Shown: positions 1 through 7,669 of the stretch, piece by piece
Numbering within the stretch: the stretch's first letter is position 1
Layout of the letters: each line of letters begins with the position of its first letter
DNA from: Prevotella sp. UBA4330
Lineage (GTDB): Bacteria > Bacteroidota > Bacteroidia > Bacteroidales > Bacteroidaceae
Direction of reading: 5' to 3'
Assembly: GCA_002394385.1 (NCBI GenBank)
Contig: DGTS01000026.1
Location: forward strand, 7,314 to 71,313
DNA length: 64,000 bases
Translations under genes and position numbers: made by a program
The notes under the pieces: generated by a model
What the model saw: only the letters and a program-made list of their open reading frames with translations
Database searches by the model: none
What the model was told of the DNA's origin: nothing

Positions 1-341
1 GGCCGTAGGGCAGACACGAAGCCGTTGAGTTTCCTCATGACCGACTGTGAAGGCGAGTCGAGTTTCCCGATGACTGCATTGGCTATGAACTGTACCATCT
101 GGTTGAAGGTCTTTGTCGAGAAAATGTCCACATAGAAACAGCGCACATTTTTGTCCCTTGCCTTCATCCGTTCGAAGGCATGGCTAATCAGTCCTGTTTT
201 ACCGATGCGGCGGGGAGCCATTAGTGTCACGTTGCTGCCATTGACCAGCGCATTAATTAGTTCTTCCGTCTCCTGCTCCCTGTCGCAGAAGTATTCCGAA
301 CCAAAGTAGCCATACTCAGGGAATGGATTCTCTAATTTCAT
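1..341 (-). CDS. AAA ATPase of the archaeal-type ATPase family, N-terminal part
   Basis: The gene runs off the left edge and only about 113 N-terminal residues are seen. Translation of the minus strand starts at the ATG complementary to 339-341 and reads MKLENPFPEYGYFGSE, followed by a P-loop, MAPRRIGKTGL, near residue 49. This order (short lead with a conserved FxGR/E-type segment, then a Walker A with RRxGKT) is typical of the archaeal-type ATPase family (PF01637), which often carries a C-terminal DUF234 domain. These are common orphan NTPases in Bacteroidetes with no firm role. The rest of the ATPase core and the C-terminus lie outside the window. No partner gene is visible; the next gene, at 445-1572, is also on the minus strand but upstream of this one by about 100 bases. 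Confidence 0.75.
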   Translation of the reverse strand, partial: MKLENPFPEYGYFGSEYFCDREQETEELINALVNGSNVTLMAPRRIGKTGLISHAFERMKARDKNVRCFYVDIFSTKTFNQMVQFIANAVIGKLDSPSQSVMRKLNGFVSALR

Positions 342-444
342 ATTTTACGTTTCATGTTTTATGAAATGCAAAATAACAAATATATCCGCATATATACAAG
401 GGAGACATTCGATAATTAATAATAATTAACGCATGTCAGGATAC

Positions 445-1572
445 TTATTTCTGCCGGATGTATTTCTTCTCGCCGTTGACGAAACTCTTGAGCACATACC
501 ATTCCTTTGGTACGCAAGTATTGTTCTCCGAGTCTGTCACTGCCACGTAGTAGCCCCGGGGACTGACGCCAAAGAGGACGCGCGTCGTGACATAGTCTTT
601 GCCGGTGGTTGCCTGGAACATTTCACAGAGATTGCTGCTTTCGGCATATTGCATCACTTCCTCTTTCACATTGTAGATGTACATGAACATTTGCTCTGGG
701 TGAATCTCGGTATAGCGGAGCGTGATGCTGTCGATGGCGGTGAATATTTCTTCTGCAAGGCTGGCTTTCTCTCGTGGAATGAAATACATGGTTCCTATCA
801 TCTGTCCGGCATTTTTAGGCTGATGGGCTCTTGTGGCAGAAACAAATTCCTGACTGAAATGGGCATCTATGTCATAGTCGTCTGTTTGCGCCCACTTGAA
901 ACTCCACGACTTAATGCCTTTTCGCTTGAGCACGGGCAGGATGCTGTCCAGATATGGCTGCTTTTCAAAATAATAACTCTTGCCGCCGGGCAGGGGGAGC
1001 CTCTTGTTATAACTTAGTATGCCGAAACCTCTGGCATGCTTTCCGCAGGGCTTCATACCTGCCGTATAGTTGAAAGACACCGTTTCGAACGCATCAAGAT
1101 AAAACATCGTGCCGTCGTTTGCCCTGGTTCTCGCAATAGAGTCACCTCCGTTATTTAGGCATAATGAATAGTTGATAGTATCCGTGCCGTGATGGTGTGA
1201 CTCGAAGTGATAACTCTCTTCCGAGACGGCCATCAGCGAGTCGAGGTTATGGCGGATGGCACCGAAGATTTTCCCGAAGACCATTTTGCGGTTTCTTTCG
1301 TTTGCTGCTTCGATTTCTTCTGATGTCATGTTGTCAAAAGAGGGAGAGGTGCTCCCGCCGCAGTCTTTGGTACACAGATAATCCTCTCCTACAACGCCGT
1401 TGTGGACATATTTCAGTTTGCCGTCCCCGTGGTTGATCTTTATCTTACTGTCTTGGCGCGCAGATGTTATCTTTTCAATTACTTCCCATATCTTGTCCAT
1501 GGGTGTCCTGTCTTGTGCGGTAATGGTTAATGACAGGATGACTGATATTGTTGCTATGAAGATTCTTTTCAT
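445..1572 (-). CDS. Secreted protein of unknown function
   Basis: A 375-residue protein that I do not recognise. It starts with a clear signal peptide (MKRIFIATISVILSLTITAQ, cleavage expected near residue 20). The mature part is hydrophilic and has no membrane segments. A short Cys/Gly stretch (CTKDCGG) near residue 67 and a His-rich patch (ESHHHG) near residue 124 are visible but do not define a family. It is the last gene after an ECF sigma factor (2295-2807) and an anti-sigma-like protein (1576-2298), separated from the latter by only 3 bases, so it is almost certainly co-transcribed and is probably a target or modulator of that sigma/anti-sigma pair. That role is inferred from position only. 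Confidence 0.7.
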   Translation of the reverse strand: MKRIFIATISVILSLTITAQDRTPMDKIWEVIEKITSARQDSKIKINHGDGKLKYVHNGVVGEDYLCTKDCGGSTSPSFDNMTSEEIEAANERNRKMVFGKIFGAIRHNLDSLMAVSEESYHFESHHHGTDTINYSLCLNNGGDSIARTRANDGTMFYLDAFETVSFNYTAGMKPCGKHARGFGILSYNKRLPLPGGKSYYFEKQPYLDSILPVLKRKGIKSWSFKWAQTDDYDIDAHFSQEFVSATRAHQPKNAGQMIGTMYFIPREKASLAEEIFTAIDSITLRYTEIHPEQMFMYIYNVKEEVMQYAESSNLCEMFQATTGKDYVTTRVLFGVSPRGYYVAVTDSENNTCVPKEWYVLKSFVNGEKKYIRQK

Positions 1573-1575
1573 GTT

Positions 1576-2298
1576 TTATATATCGTTTAATGTGTTATTA
1601 TTTATTGGATTTGAATTCATGGATACGCGCTGAATCACACGGTTGCCTCTTTCACGAAGTGCTCTTGTCTGTTCTGCGAATTGCACCATTGGGTCTTCGT
1701 AGGGAATGATGTCGCCTTCCTCAACAGGACGGAGTGTGGATTTTTCTGTGACAGGTTCTGTCGGTTCTTCAGAACCGTAGGAAGCCCCCTCCAACCTCCC
1801 ATGAGGGGGGAGGCTTTTGATTCTCCCGACCCTTCGGGAGGGGTTGGGCTTCTCCCTTCGAGAGGAATTGAGGGCTGGTTTTTTACTCCCCTCCCTCGGG
1901 AGGGGTTGGGGGAGGGGTTCCTTCTTTTCTCCTGTCTCCACCTTCGCTAACTGAGGCTCTTTGGGAACAACCTTTTTCGGTGGACCAAGGAAGACGATGA
2001 GTAAGGCTGCCACACAGGCTGCTGCCACCAACGTCACCCAATGGAAGCCCCCTCCAAACCTCCCCCGAAGGGTGAGGCTTTTGATTCTCTCCTCCCTCGG
2101 GAGGGGTTGGGGAGGGGTTATGATGGCATCATATTCCGCCTCACCCAGAGCAAGGTCACCCAGCATCAGGCGGATGGCCTTCCACTCTTCGGGAATATCC
2201 TGTCGTTGGAGTTCACGCGCCAGCGACAATTCTTCCTCAGGCGCTGTCATGCCTTCGAGGTATTTGTCTATCAGTATCTGAATGTCTTTGTTTGTCAT
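1576..2298 (-). CDS. Membrane anti-sigma-like protein with in-frame repeat insertions
   Basis: A 240-residue protein whose first codons overlap the end of the ECF sigma gene by 4 bases (ATGA), the usual arrangement of a sigma factor and its membrane anti-sigma partner. Residues 1-60 form a charged cytoplasmic segment; one membrane helix (WVTLVAAACVAALLIVFLG) lies near residues 87-105; the rest would be periplasmic. No classical zinc-binding HxxxCxxC motif is visible. Two blocks look foreign: residues about 61-86, just before the helix, and residues about 125-175 after it. Both contain variants of PQPLPRE, are rich in Pro, Arg and Gly, and are encoded by G/C-rich palindromic DNA found elsewhere in intergenic positions. 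The anti-sigma role is inferred from the operon. Confidence 0.65.
   Translation of the reverse strand: MTNKDIQILIDKYLEGMTAPEEELSLARELQRQDIPEEWKAIRLMLGDLALGEAEYDAIITPPQPLPREERIKSLTLRGRFGGGFHWVTLVAAACVAALLIVFLGPPKKVVPKEPQLAKVETGEKKEPLPQPLPREGSKKPALNSSRREKPNPSRRVGRIKSLPPHGRLEGASYGSEEPTEPVTEKSTLRPVEEGDIIPYEDPMVQFAEQTRALRERGNRVIQRVSMNSNPINNNTLNDI
1786..1924. repeat. G/C-rich palindromic repeat cluster inside the anti-sigma-like gene
   Basis: The stretch holds several CCTCCC/GGGAGG-type palindromes joined by a GAGGCTTTTGATTCTC linker. The same linker flanked by the same palindromes recurs at 2043-2119, so two copies of one element lie in one gene. The reading frame stays open through both. Confidence 0.75.
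2043..2119. repeat. Second copy of the G/C-rich palindromic element
   Basis: The copy shares GAAGCCCCCTCCAA, a palindrome around CCTCCC, the linker GAGGCTTTTGATTCTC and a closing GGGAGGGGTTGGG with the copy at 1786-1924. It encodes the residues just before the membrane helix of the anti-sigma-like protein. Confidence 0.75.
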
Positions 2299-2807
2299 TG
2301 CTTCATCCTCCTTTTCAGTTCGGTTAACACTTTCTTTCGGGCTGCCGAGACCATTGCTGTGACGGATGGCTTGGGGATGCCCGTCTGCCGGGCTATGTCC
2401 TCGGTTGAAAGACCTTCAACTCTGCGCATCTCGAACAGTTGTCGTTCTCGTGGGTTCAGTAAGTCGAGTGATGCGGTCAGCATGCGTCGCGTATCGTCAG
2501 CCTCCAGTTGCTCTTGTGGCGAGGCACTGTCTGACTGATGACGGAGGGCATGCTGATTGATATCGATGATTTCAGCCTTTCGCTGCTGTCGGCGATAGAT
2601 GTTGATGCAGCAGTTCTTCGCCATTCTTACGGCCAGAGCCTCCACGTTACGCCCAGCATCGATATGCTCCAGATAACGCCACAGCAGCGCCATCGCATCC
2701 TGTGCCGCATCTTCGGCATCCTCTCTGTTGTCAAAGAAGTCGAGGCCTACTTTCAGCACTCGCTGGCGTAGCGGCATGGCGATATGTTCGAATTCTGAGC
2801 GTGTCAT
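2295..2807 (-). CDS. ECF-type RNA polymerase sigma factor
   Basis: A 170-residue protein with the usual length and layout of an extracytoplasmic function sigma factor. Region 2 spans residues about 10-80: the segment DNREDAEDAAQDAMALLWRY matches the DAEDxxQD motif of region 2, followed by a basic NIYRRQQRK segment. Region 4 spans residues about 110-165, with LNPRERQLFEMRRVEGLSTE and the helix-turn-helix IARQTGIPKPSVTAMVSAARKKV. It directs RNA polymerase to a small regulon; the target promoters cannot be named. It overlaps the anti-sigma-like gene by 4 bases and begins 57 bases after the second TlpA-like gene, so all five minus-strand genes from 7543 down to 445 may be one operon. Confidence 0.92.
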   Translation of the reverse strand: MTRSEFEHIAMPLRQRVLKVGLDFFDNREDAEDAAQDAMALLWRYLEHIDAGRNVEALAVRMAKNCCINIYRRQQRKAEIIDINQHALRHQSDSASPQEQLEADDTRRMLTASLDLLNPRERQLFEMRRVEGLSTEDIARQTGIPKPSVTAMVSAARKKVLTELKRRMKQ

Positions 2808-2864
2808 ACATCTATAATACGCAGAAGCCGAAAGATTATTAAGTTGGGATGAAGAAAAAACGAC

Positions 2865-5210
2865 TTATTTCAATTGTTCCAATAGGTCAGCCAGTTCTTC
2901 AAGGTCACGAGGATCCGCCCTTAAGTCGAGCAGATTTCCGTCGCGATTGAAGAGTTTGTAGGTGGGCCATGAATGGACGCCGAGGTGGCGCTCGATGGCT
3001 GCCTGCTGCTCCCATGGCAGGTTGTAGTGGGCCACGTTCGGGCCACTTACGTTATACTCCTTGATGACGTTCTCCCACGAGGTCTGTGGACTCTCGTTGG
3101 CAAGATAGAGGTATTGGATGTCGTAGTCTTTCAGTCGGGCATATTCCTCGGTGGAGTGGCTCAGGGCTTCCTTGCAGGGACCGCACCATGTGCCCCAAAT
3201 GTCTAAGAGCACGAACTTACCCTTGTAAGGTTCCAAAATCTTCTTCAACAGCGCCTCGCCTTCGCTGAGGTCGGCAAGGTTATCCGACGATTTGAGCACC
3301 AGTTTGTCGAACTCGCGGTTCTCGATGGCAAGGTAGTAGTCGTTCGCCTTTTCTATCCGCTCGATGCCAAAGTGATTCTTCACCATAGCCTTCAGCGTGT
3401 CGATGACCATCGGCGACACGGATGTATGCGTTTCGTCAATGATGCCATCAACCAACTTCGAGAGCCAGATGTCCTTGATAATTTGGTCGGCACCGATGGA
3501 GTCGAGTGCAAAGGTATCTTGCTTCATCCGTTGGATGAGATTAATTTCGCGATGTGTTTTCATACCTTTCGGACCATAGAGAATCTTGTCCACCTCCTTA
3601 ATCATGTCGGCATTGTCAGCGTTGAGTTTCTCGACCACCTTCTCCCTCTCTTTCTCTGGTGCGGCCATCACCTTAGCATTGGCTTCATTCTTCCAGTTAT
3701 TCCATCGGTTGAGCAGGTCGAGTTCCTCATTGTTTGAGGCAAATGCATGGAAATAATCAGAATAAGGCCAATACTCATTCCACGTCCGGTAGCGCATAAT
3801 CTGGTCGAGATAGTTGTCCATGAAATTTAAGAAGTCACGATAGAGTGTATAAGGTTTAATGGCCTTCTGCCAACATTCCCTGGTCACATAGTCCCAGTAT
3901 TCCTTAGGCAGTTCATAGTTCGGCATCGAGTAGCGCCCTTGCATCAGCGACTCGCCCTGAGCCGTCTGATAGTAGCCTCCCACATAGTCGATGTATCGTT
4001 GCGAGAGGTTGGGATGCTGGGCGATGGTCTCTTCGAGGCTGGCTGTAGCAGCGGCACGGCTGCTGTCGGTTTTTGCCTTGAATTCCATCGCATTTGCCTT
4101 TCCACGTTGTTCTATTGGGATACGGTCTTTAATCCACCAGACGTGGGGATAGACCACGAGTTCGTTCTGCACTCTGACGTCGTCACCCATCCAAAGCGTC
4201 TGGCCCGTCATGAAGTCGGAAAGAAGGAAGTAGGTTTTGCCAGGCTCCAACACAGTGCGCTGTTGTAACCGTTTCCTGTCGATAAACACCTCTGAAGAGT
4301 TGAGCAGGGGCATCTTCAGGGTAAAGCGTCCCAGCGAATCCATCTTGGCATATGTGGTCTCTTCCTCATCAACGAGGAAGTCAATAACGCTCACTTTAAA
4401 GTCACCGCCTTGCCTCCTTGCTTCCTCCGGCATATCCTTCAGCCAACCGATGATGGTCACACTATCCTTCGGGTTGTAGCCGTTATCGACAAAGCCCGTA
4501 CGCTGGTCCTTCATAGGATAGTCAGGCAGGGCGGCGCCTCTTATCGGACTACAGACAATTGCCTTGTTTTTGCCGATGGCAATCTGGCGCAGGCCTTTCT
4601 TCATTTTGCCGATGCGGATAGTAGTACCGTCGTTGAGCGTCAGCGTATAGGCATCTTTCTTTTCTGTCTGGCCGACGATGTCCCACACCTTATTATTATA
4701 TATAACATGCTGCTTGGTGAATCCTATCAGCCAGTCGCCCGTTGCCTCATTGCGCCAGTAAGTGTTGGCAATGCCCGTGGGCTGGCTGTCAGCATCGTGC
4801 ACGTTGGCAATGCTCCACAAATTGGGCTCAGCCACGCTTATCATATATGTATTCTCGGGGATTGGTTCGAAGATGAGCGAGAAATCCACCTTCCCGCCTG
4901 TCGGGATTGTGTAGGGCTCGGTCAGCGAGATAACTGTGGCACCTTTCACGGCGTATGTCTTGCCGTCAGCCGTTAGCGTGGGCTTGGTGGCCAAGGGCAC
5001 GGACTCGCCTGCCGTATGCATATCAAGGTGAAAGAACACTTCCGTGCGGTCATTGTAAATCGCTACTTTTGTTACCTTAAAGTCGGGTACGTTGGTATGG
5101 CCCGTCACAACGTTGTCCCATACTTTTTTCTGCGCCCAGCCCGTCATTGCGACAAGGGCGAGCATGATGATGATGATTGCTTTTCTCATAAACGAGTGGT
5201 GATTAATCAT
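2865..5210 (-). CDS. TlpA-like thioredoxin-fold protein (paralogue 1)
   Basis: A 781-residue exported protein. It starts with a short leader and signal peptide (around MRKAIIIIMLALVAMTGWAQ, residues 9-28; an alternative start at the internal ATG at residue 9 would give a more usual signal peptide). Residues about 30-640 are a long family-specific region without a name I recognise. The last 140 residues are a thioredoxin fold with WGTWCGPCKEA, a CxxC redox motif of the TlpA/ResA type, and a cis-Pro site in HSWPTYKLF. A periplasmic or outer-membrane disulfide role is expected from the fold. It overlaps the paralogue at 5207-7543 by 4 bases; the two align along their length with long identical stretches, so they are a tandem duplication. 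Confidence 0.85.
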   Translation of the reverse strand: MINHHSFMRKAIIIIMLALVAMTGWAQKKVWDNVVTGHTNVPDFKVTKVAIYNDRTEVFFHLDMHTAGESVPLATKPTLTADGKTYAVKGATVISLTEPYTIPTGGKVDFSLIFEPIPENTYMISVAEPNLWSIANVHDADSQPTGIANTYWRNEATGDWLIGFTKQHVIYNNKVWDIVGQTEKKDAYTLTLNDGTTIRIGKMKKGLRQIAIGKNKAIVCSPIRGAALPDYPMKDQRTGFVDNGYNPKDSVTIIGWLKDMPEEARRQGGDFKVSVIDFLVDEEETTYAKMDSLGRFTLKMPLLNSSEVFIDRKRLQQRTVLEPGKTYFLLSDFMTGQTLWMGDDVRVQNELVVYPHVWWIKDRIPIEQRGKANAMEFKAKTDSSRAAATASLEETIAQHPNLSQRYIDYVGGYYQTAQGESLMQGRYSMPNYELPKEYWDYVTRECWQKAIKPYTLYRDFLNFMDNYLDQIMRYRTWNEYWPYSDYFHAFASNNEELDLLNRWNNWKNEANAKVMAAPEKEREKVVEKLNADNADMIKEVDKILYGPKGMKTHREINLIQRMKQDTFALDSIGADQIIKDIWLSKLVDGIIDETHTSVSPMVIDTLKAMVKNHFGIERIEKANDYYLAIENREFDKLVLKSSDNLADLSEGEALLKKILEPYKGKFVLLDIWGTWCGPCKEALSHSTEEYARLKDYDIQYLYLANESPQTSWENVIKEYNVSGPNVAHYNLPWEQQAAIERHLGVHSWPTYKLFNRDGNLLDLRADPRDLEELADLLEQLK

Positions 5211-7543
5211 AACTTTTCCAGAAGACGTGCAAGTCCTTCAAGGTCGTGAGCATTTACATTGATATCAAGGACATTGCCCTCACGGTCGATGAGTTTGTAA
5301 GTGGGGAATGTTTGTACATTCAGGAAGTGCTCAATGGCACTCTGCTGATCGTTGGGCAGGTTGTAGTGTACTACATTTTCGCCAACGATATTGTACTCCT
5401 TGATGACATTCTTCCACGACTCGTCGCTGCTGCGGTTTGCCAGATAGAGATAGACGAGGTCGTAGTCCTTCAGTCGCTCGTATTCCTCTTGTGATTGCGA
5501 AAGCAGTTCCTTGCAGGGACCGCACCACGTCCCCCATACATCGAGCAGGATGATCTTTCCCTTGTATGGCTCGCAGATTTTGCGCAGCATCTTCTCTCCG
5601 TCAGTCATGTTGGCCACATCGTTACCTTTATGGAGCTTTACCAACTGTGAGACATCCATGTTCTGAATGGCAACATACTTGTCGTTCAGAGCTTTGACAG
5701 TATTGAGGGCAGAAGTCAACTGAATGTTCTTTTCAGCATAGGCTAACAGAGCAGGTTCGAGGGGTTGGTGAGTATTGTCAATCTGCAGGTAAAGACAGCG
5801 GGCGAGATAGATGTCGCGCAGAGCTTGATCGCAACCCACAGAGTCGATGACGGCGAGGTTCTCGCGGAGACTCATAGCCGCCATTTCATTTCGGAGGGGT
5901 TCGCCAACACGGTTAAACAGTGCATATACTTTCTGAACAGTCTCGTCATGATTGAAAGCACTGACGAGTTCATCTATCTTTTCGCTATTCTGCGGAACCG
6001 ACAGTTTGGCCTCCAGTTCCTTCAGCATGGGGAGGTAAACCTTCAGAGCCTCGTTCTCCTCACTTGTCAGTGTCACGACGCCCTGCTGTTCCAATTGTCT
6101 GATAATCGCCAACGTCTCGTCGGCTGAATTTCTGGGACGCTTACTGATAATCTGGTCAAGGTAGTCGCGCATAAAACTGGAGAAATCACGATAGAGCGTA
6201 TAGGGCTTGGCGACTTTTCTCCAGAGTTCACGGCCCGTGTAGTCCATATATTCTTGTGGCAGTTCGAAGTTCGGCATCGAAAAGCGAGCCTGCATCATCG
6301 ACTCTCCTTGTGAAGTCAGATAATAGCCTTTCACGAAGTCGATGTATCGCTGTGAGAGATTGGGATTCTTTTGGATGGTTTCTTCAAGTCTGGCCAGACT
6401 GGCTGCACGGTTGCTGTCTGTCTTTGCCTTGAACTGCATGGCGCTGACCTTACCTGCGTCTTCATGTTCCAAACGGTCATTGTTCCAGTCATGGGGATGG
6501 ACCAGCAGCTCGTTCTGCAAACGAACGTCGTCGCCCATCCACAGCATCTGCCCCGTCTTGAAATCGTTGAGGAAGAAGTATGTCTTGCCTGGTTCCAGCA
6601 TGGTGCTCTCCGTGGTGCGTCCCCAGTCGAGGAACACTTGCGACGAGTTGAGCAACGGCATGCGGAGGGTGAATCGTCCAAGGGAGTCCATCTTGGCAAA
6701 GGCATTCTCCTGCTGGACGGTTATGATGTTCTGGAAACCAATATTAAACTCTTTGCCTTTCTGCCAAGCCTGTGCTGGCATATCCTTCAGCCAGCCGATT
6801 ATCGTCACACTGTCAGTTGCCTTATAACCGTTGTCAACGAAGCCCGTGCGTTGGTCTTTTGTAGGATAGTCAGGCAGGGCGGCGCCTGTGATCGGACTAC
6901 AGACAATTGCCTTGTTTTTGCCGATGGCAATCTGACGCAGACCATTCTTTATCTTGCCGACATGGATAGTCGTTCCATCGTTGAGCGTCAGTGTATAGGC
7001 ATCTTTCTTTTCTATTTGGCTGACGATGTCCAATACCTTATTATTATAGATGACATGTTGCTTGGCAAATCCTATCAGCCAGTCACCCGTTGCCTCAATA
7101 CGCCAGTAGGTGTCGGCAATGCCCGTGGGCTGGCTGTCAGCATCGCGGATATTAGCGATGCTCCACGCATTTGGCTCTGCCACATCAATCATCCATGTGT
7201 TCGCTTGGATGGGCTCGAAGACGAGCGAGAAATCCACTTTACCATCTGCCGGGATAGCGTAGGGTTCATTCAGTTTGATGACCGTCGCCTCCTTCACGGC
7301 ATATTCTTTCCCGTCAGCCTTCAGAATAGGCTTGGCTGCAATGGGGACAGATTGCCCAGCCATCCGCTGAGGTACTTCAAGACGAAGGAACACCTCCGTG
7401 CGATCATCATAAAATGCTACTTTCGTTACTTTGATGATGGGAGCACTGGCATATCCCGTCACAATGTCATTCCATACTTTTTTCTGCGCCCAGCCCGTCA
7501 TTGCAACGAGAACGAGCAGGAGGAATGCTATTCTTCTCTTCAT
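5207..7543 (-). CDS. TlpA-like thioredoxin-fold protein (paralogue 2)
   Basis: A 778-residue exported protein with signal peptide MKRRIAFLLLVLVAMTGWAQ. The N-terminal 200 residues are nearly the same as in the downstream gene (shared QKKVW, PIPADGKVDFSLVFEP-type and KNKAIVCSPI segments). The middle, about residues 400-600, has diverged most and is rich in charged helices. The C-terminus carries WGTWCGPCKEL, the CxxC motif of TlpA-like thioredoxins, and the cis-Pro segment TFPTYKL. It is the first gene of the minus-strand group; the 126 bases upstream (7544-7669) hold no gene and no consensus promoter that I can defend. The two copies could serve different client proteins; that is inference. 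Confidence 0.85.
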   Translation of the reverse strand: MKRRIAFLLLVLVAMTGWAQKKVWNDIVTGYASAPIIKVTKVAFYDDRTEVFLRLEVPQRMAGQSVPIAAKPILKADGKEYAVKEATVIKLNEPYAIPADGKVDFSLVFEPIQANTWMIDVAEPNAWSIANIRDADSQPTGIADTYWRIEATGDWLIGFAKQHVIYNNKVLDIVSQIEKKDAYTLTLNDGTTIHVGKIKNGLRQIAIGKNKAIVCSPITGAALPDYPTKDQRTGFVDNGYKATDSVTIIGWLKDMPAQAWQKGKEFNIGFQNIITVQQENAFAKMDSLGRFTLRMPLLNSSQVFLDWGRTTESTMLEPGKTYFFLNDFKTGQMLWMGDDVRLQNELLVHPHDWNNDRLEHEDAGKVSAMQFKAKTDSNRAASLARLEETIQKNPNLSQRYIDFVKGYYLTSQGESMMQARFSMPNFELPQEYMDYTGRELWRKVAKPYTLYRDFSSFMRDYLDQIISKRPRNSADETLAIIRQLEQQGVVTLTSEENEALKVYLPMLKELEAKLSVPQNSEKIDELVSAFNHDETVQKVYALFNRVGEPLRNEMAAMSLRENLAVIDSVGCDQALRDIYLARCLYLQIDNTHQPLEPALLAYAEKNIQLTSALNTVKALNDKYVAIQNMDVSQLVKLHKGNDVANMTDGEKMLRKICEPYKGKIILLDVWGTWCGPCKELLSQSQEEYERLKDYDLVYLYLANRSSDESWKNVIKEYNIVGENVVHYNLPNDQQSAIEHFLNVQTFPTYKLIDREGNVLDINVNAHDLEGLARLLEKL

Positions 7544-7669
7544 TTCAATTATTGGTTGTATATTTGTTATACGACGGTTTTCAGGGAATATCCCGCTATA
7601 TTCCGTTAAATTCCCCTAAAAGTTTGTTGGCGTCGTCCAGTACACCTTAAATAGTTTTACATTTTTATT

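Noticed and set aside
1..341. The cut ATPase as part of a defence system
   Set aside because: Only the P-loop region is visible and no partner gene is in the window, so nothing beyond the family name can be said.
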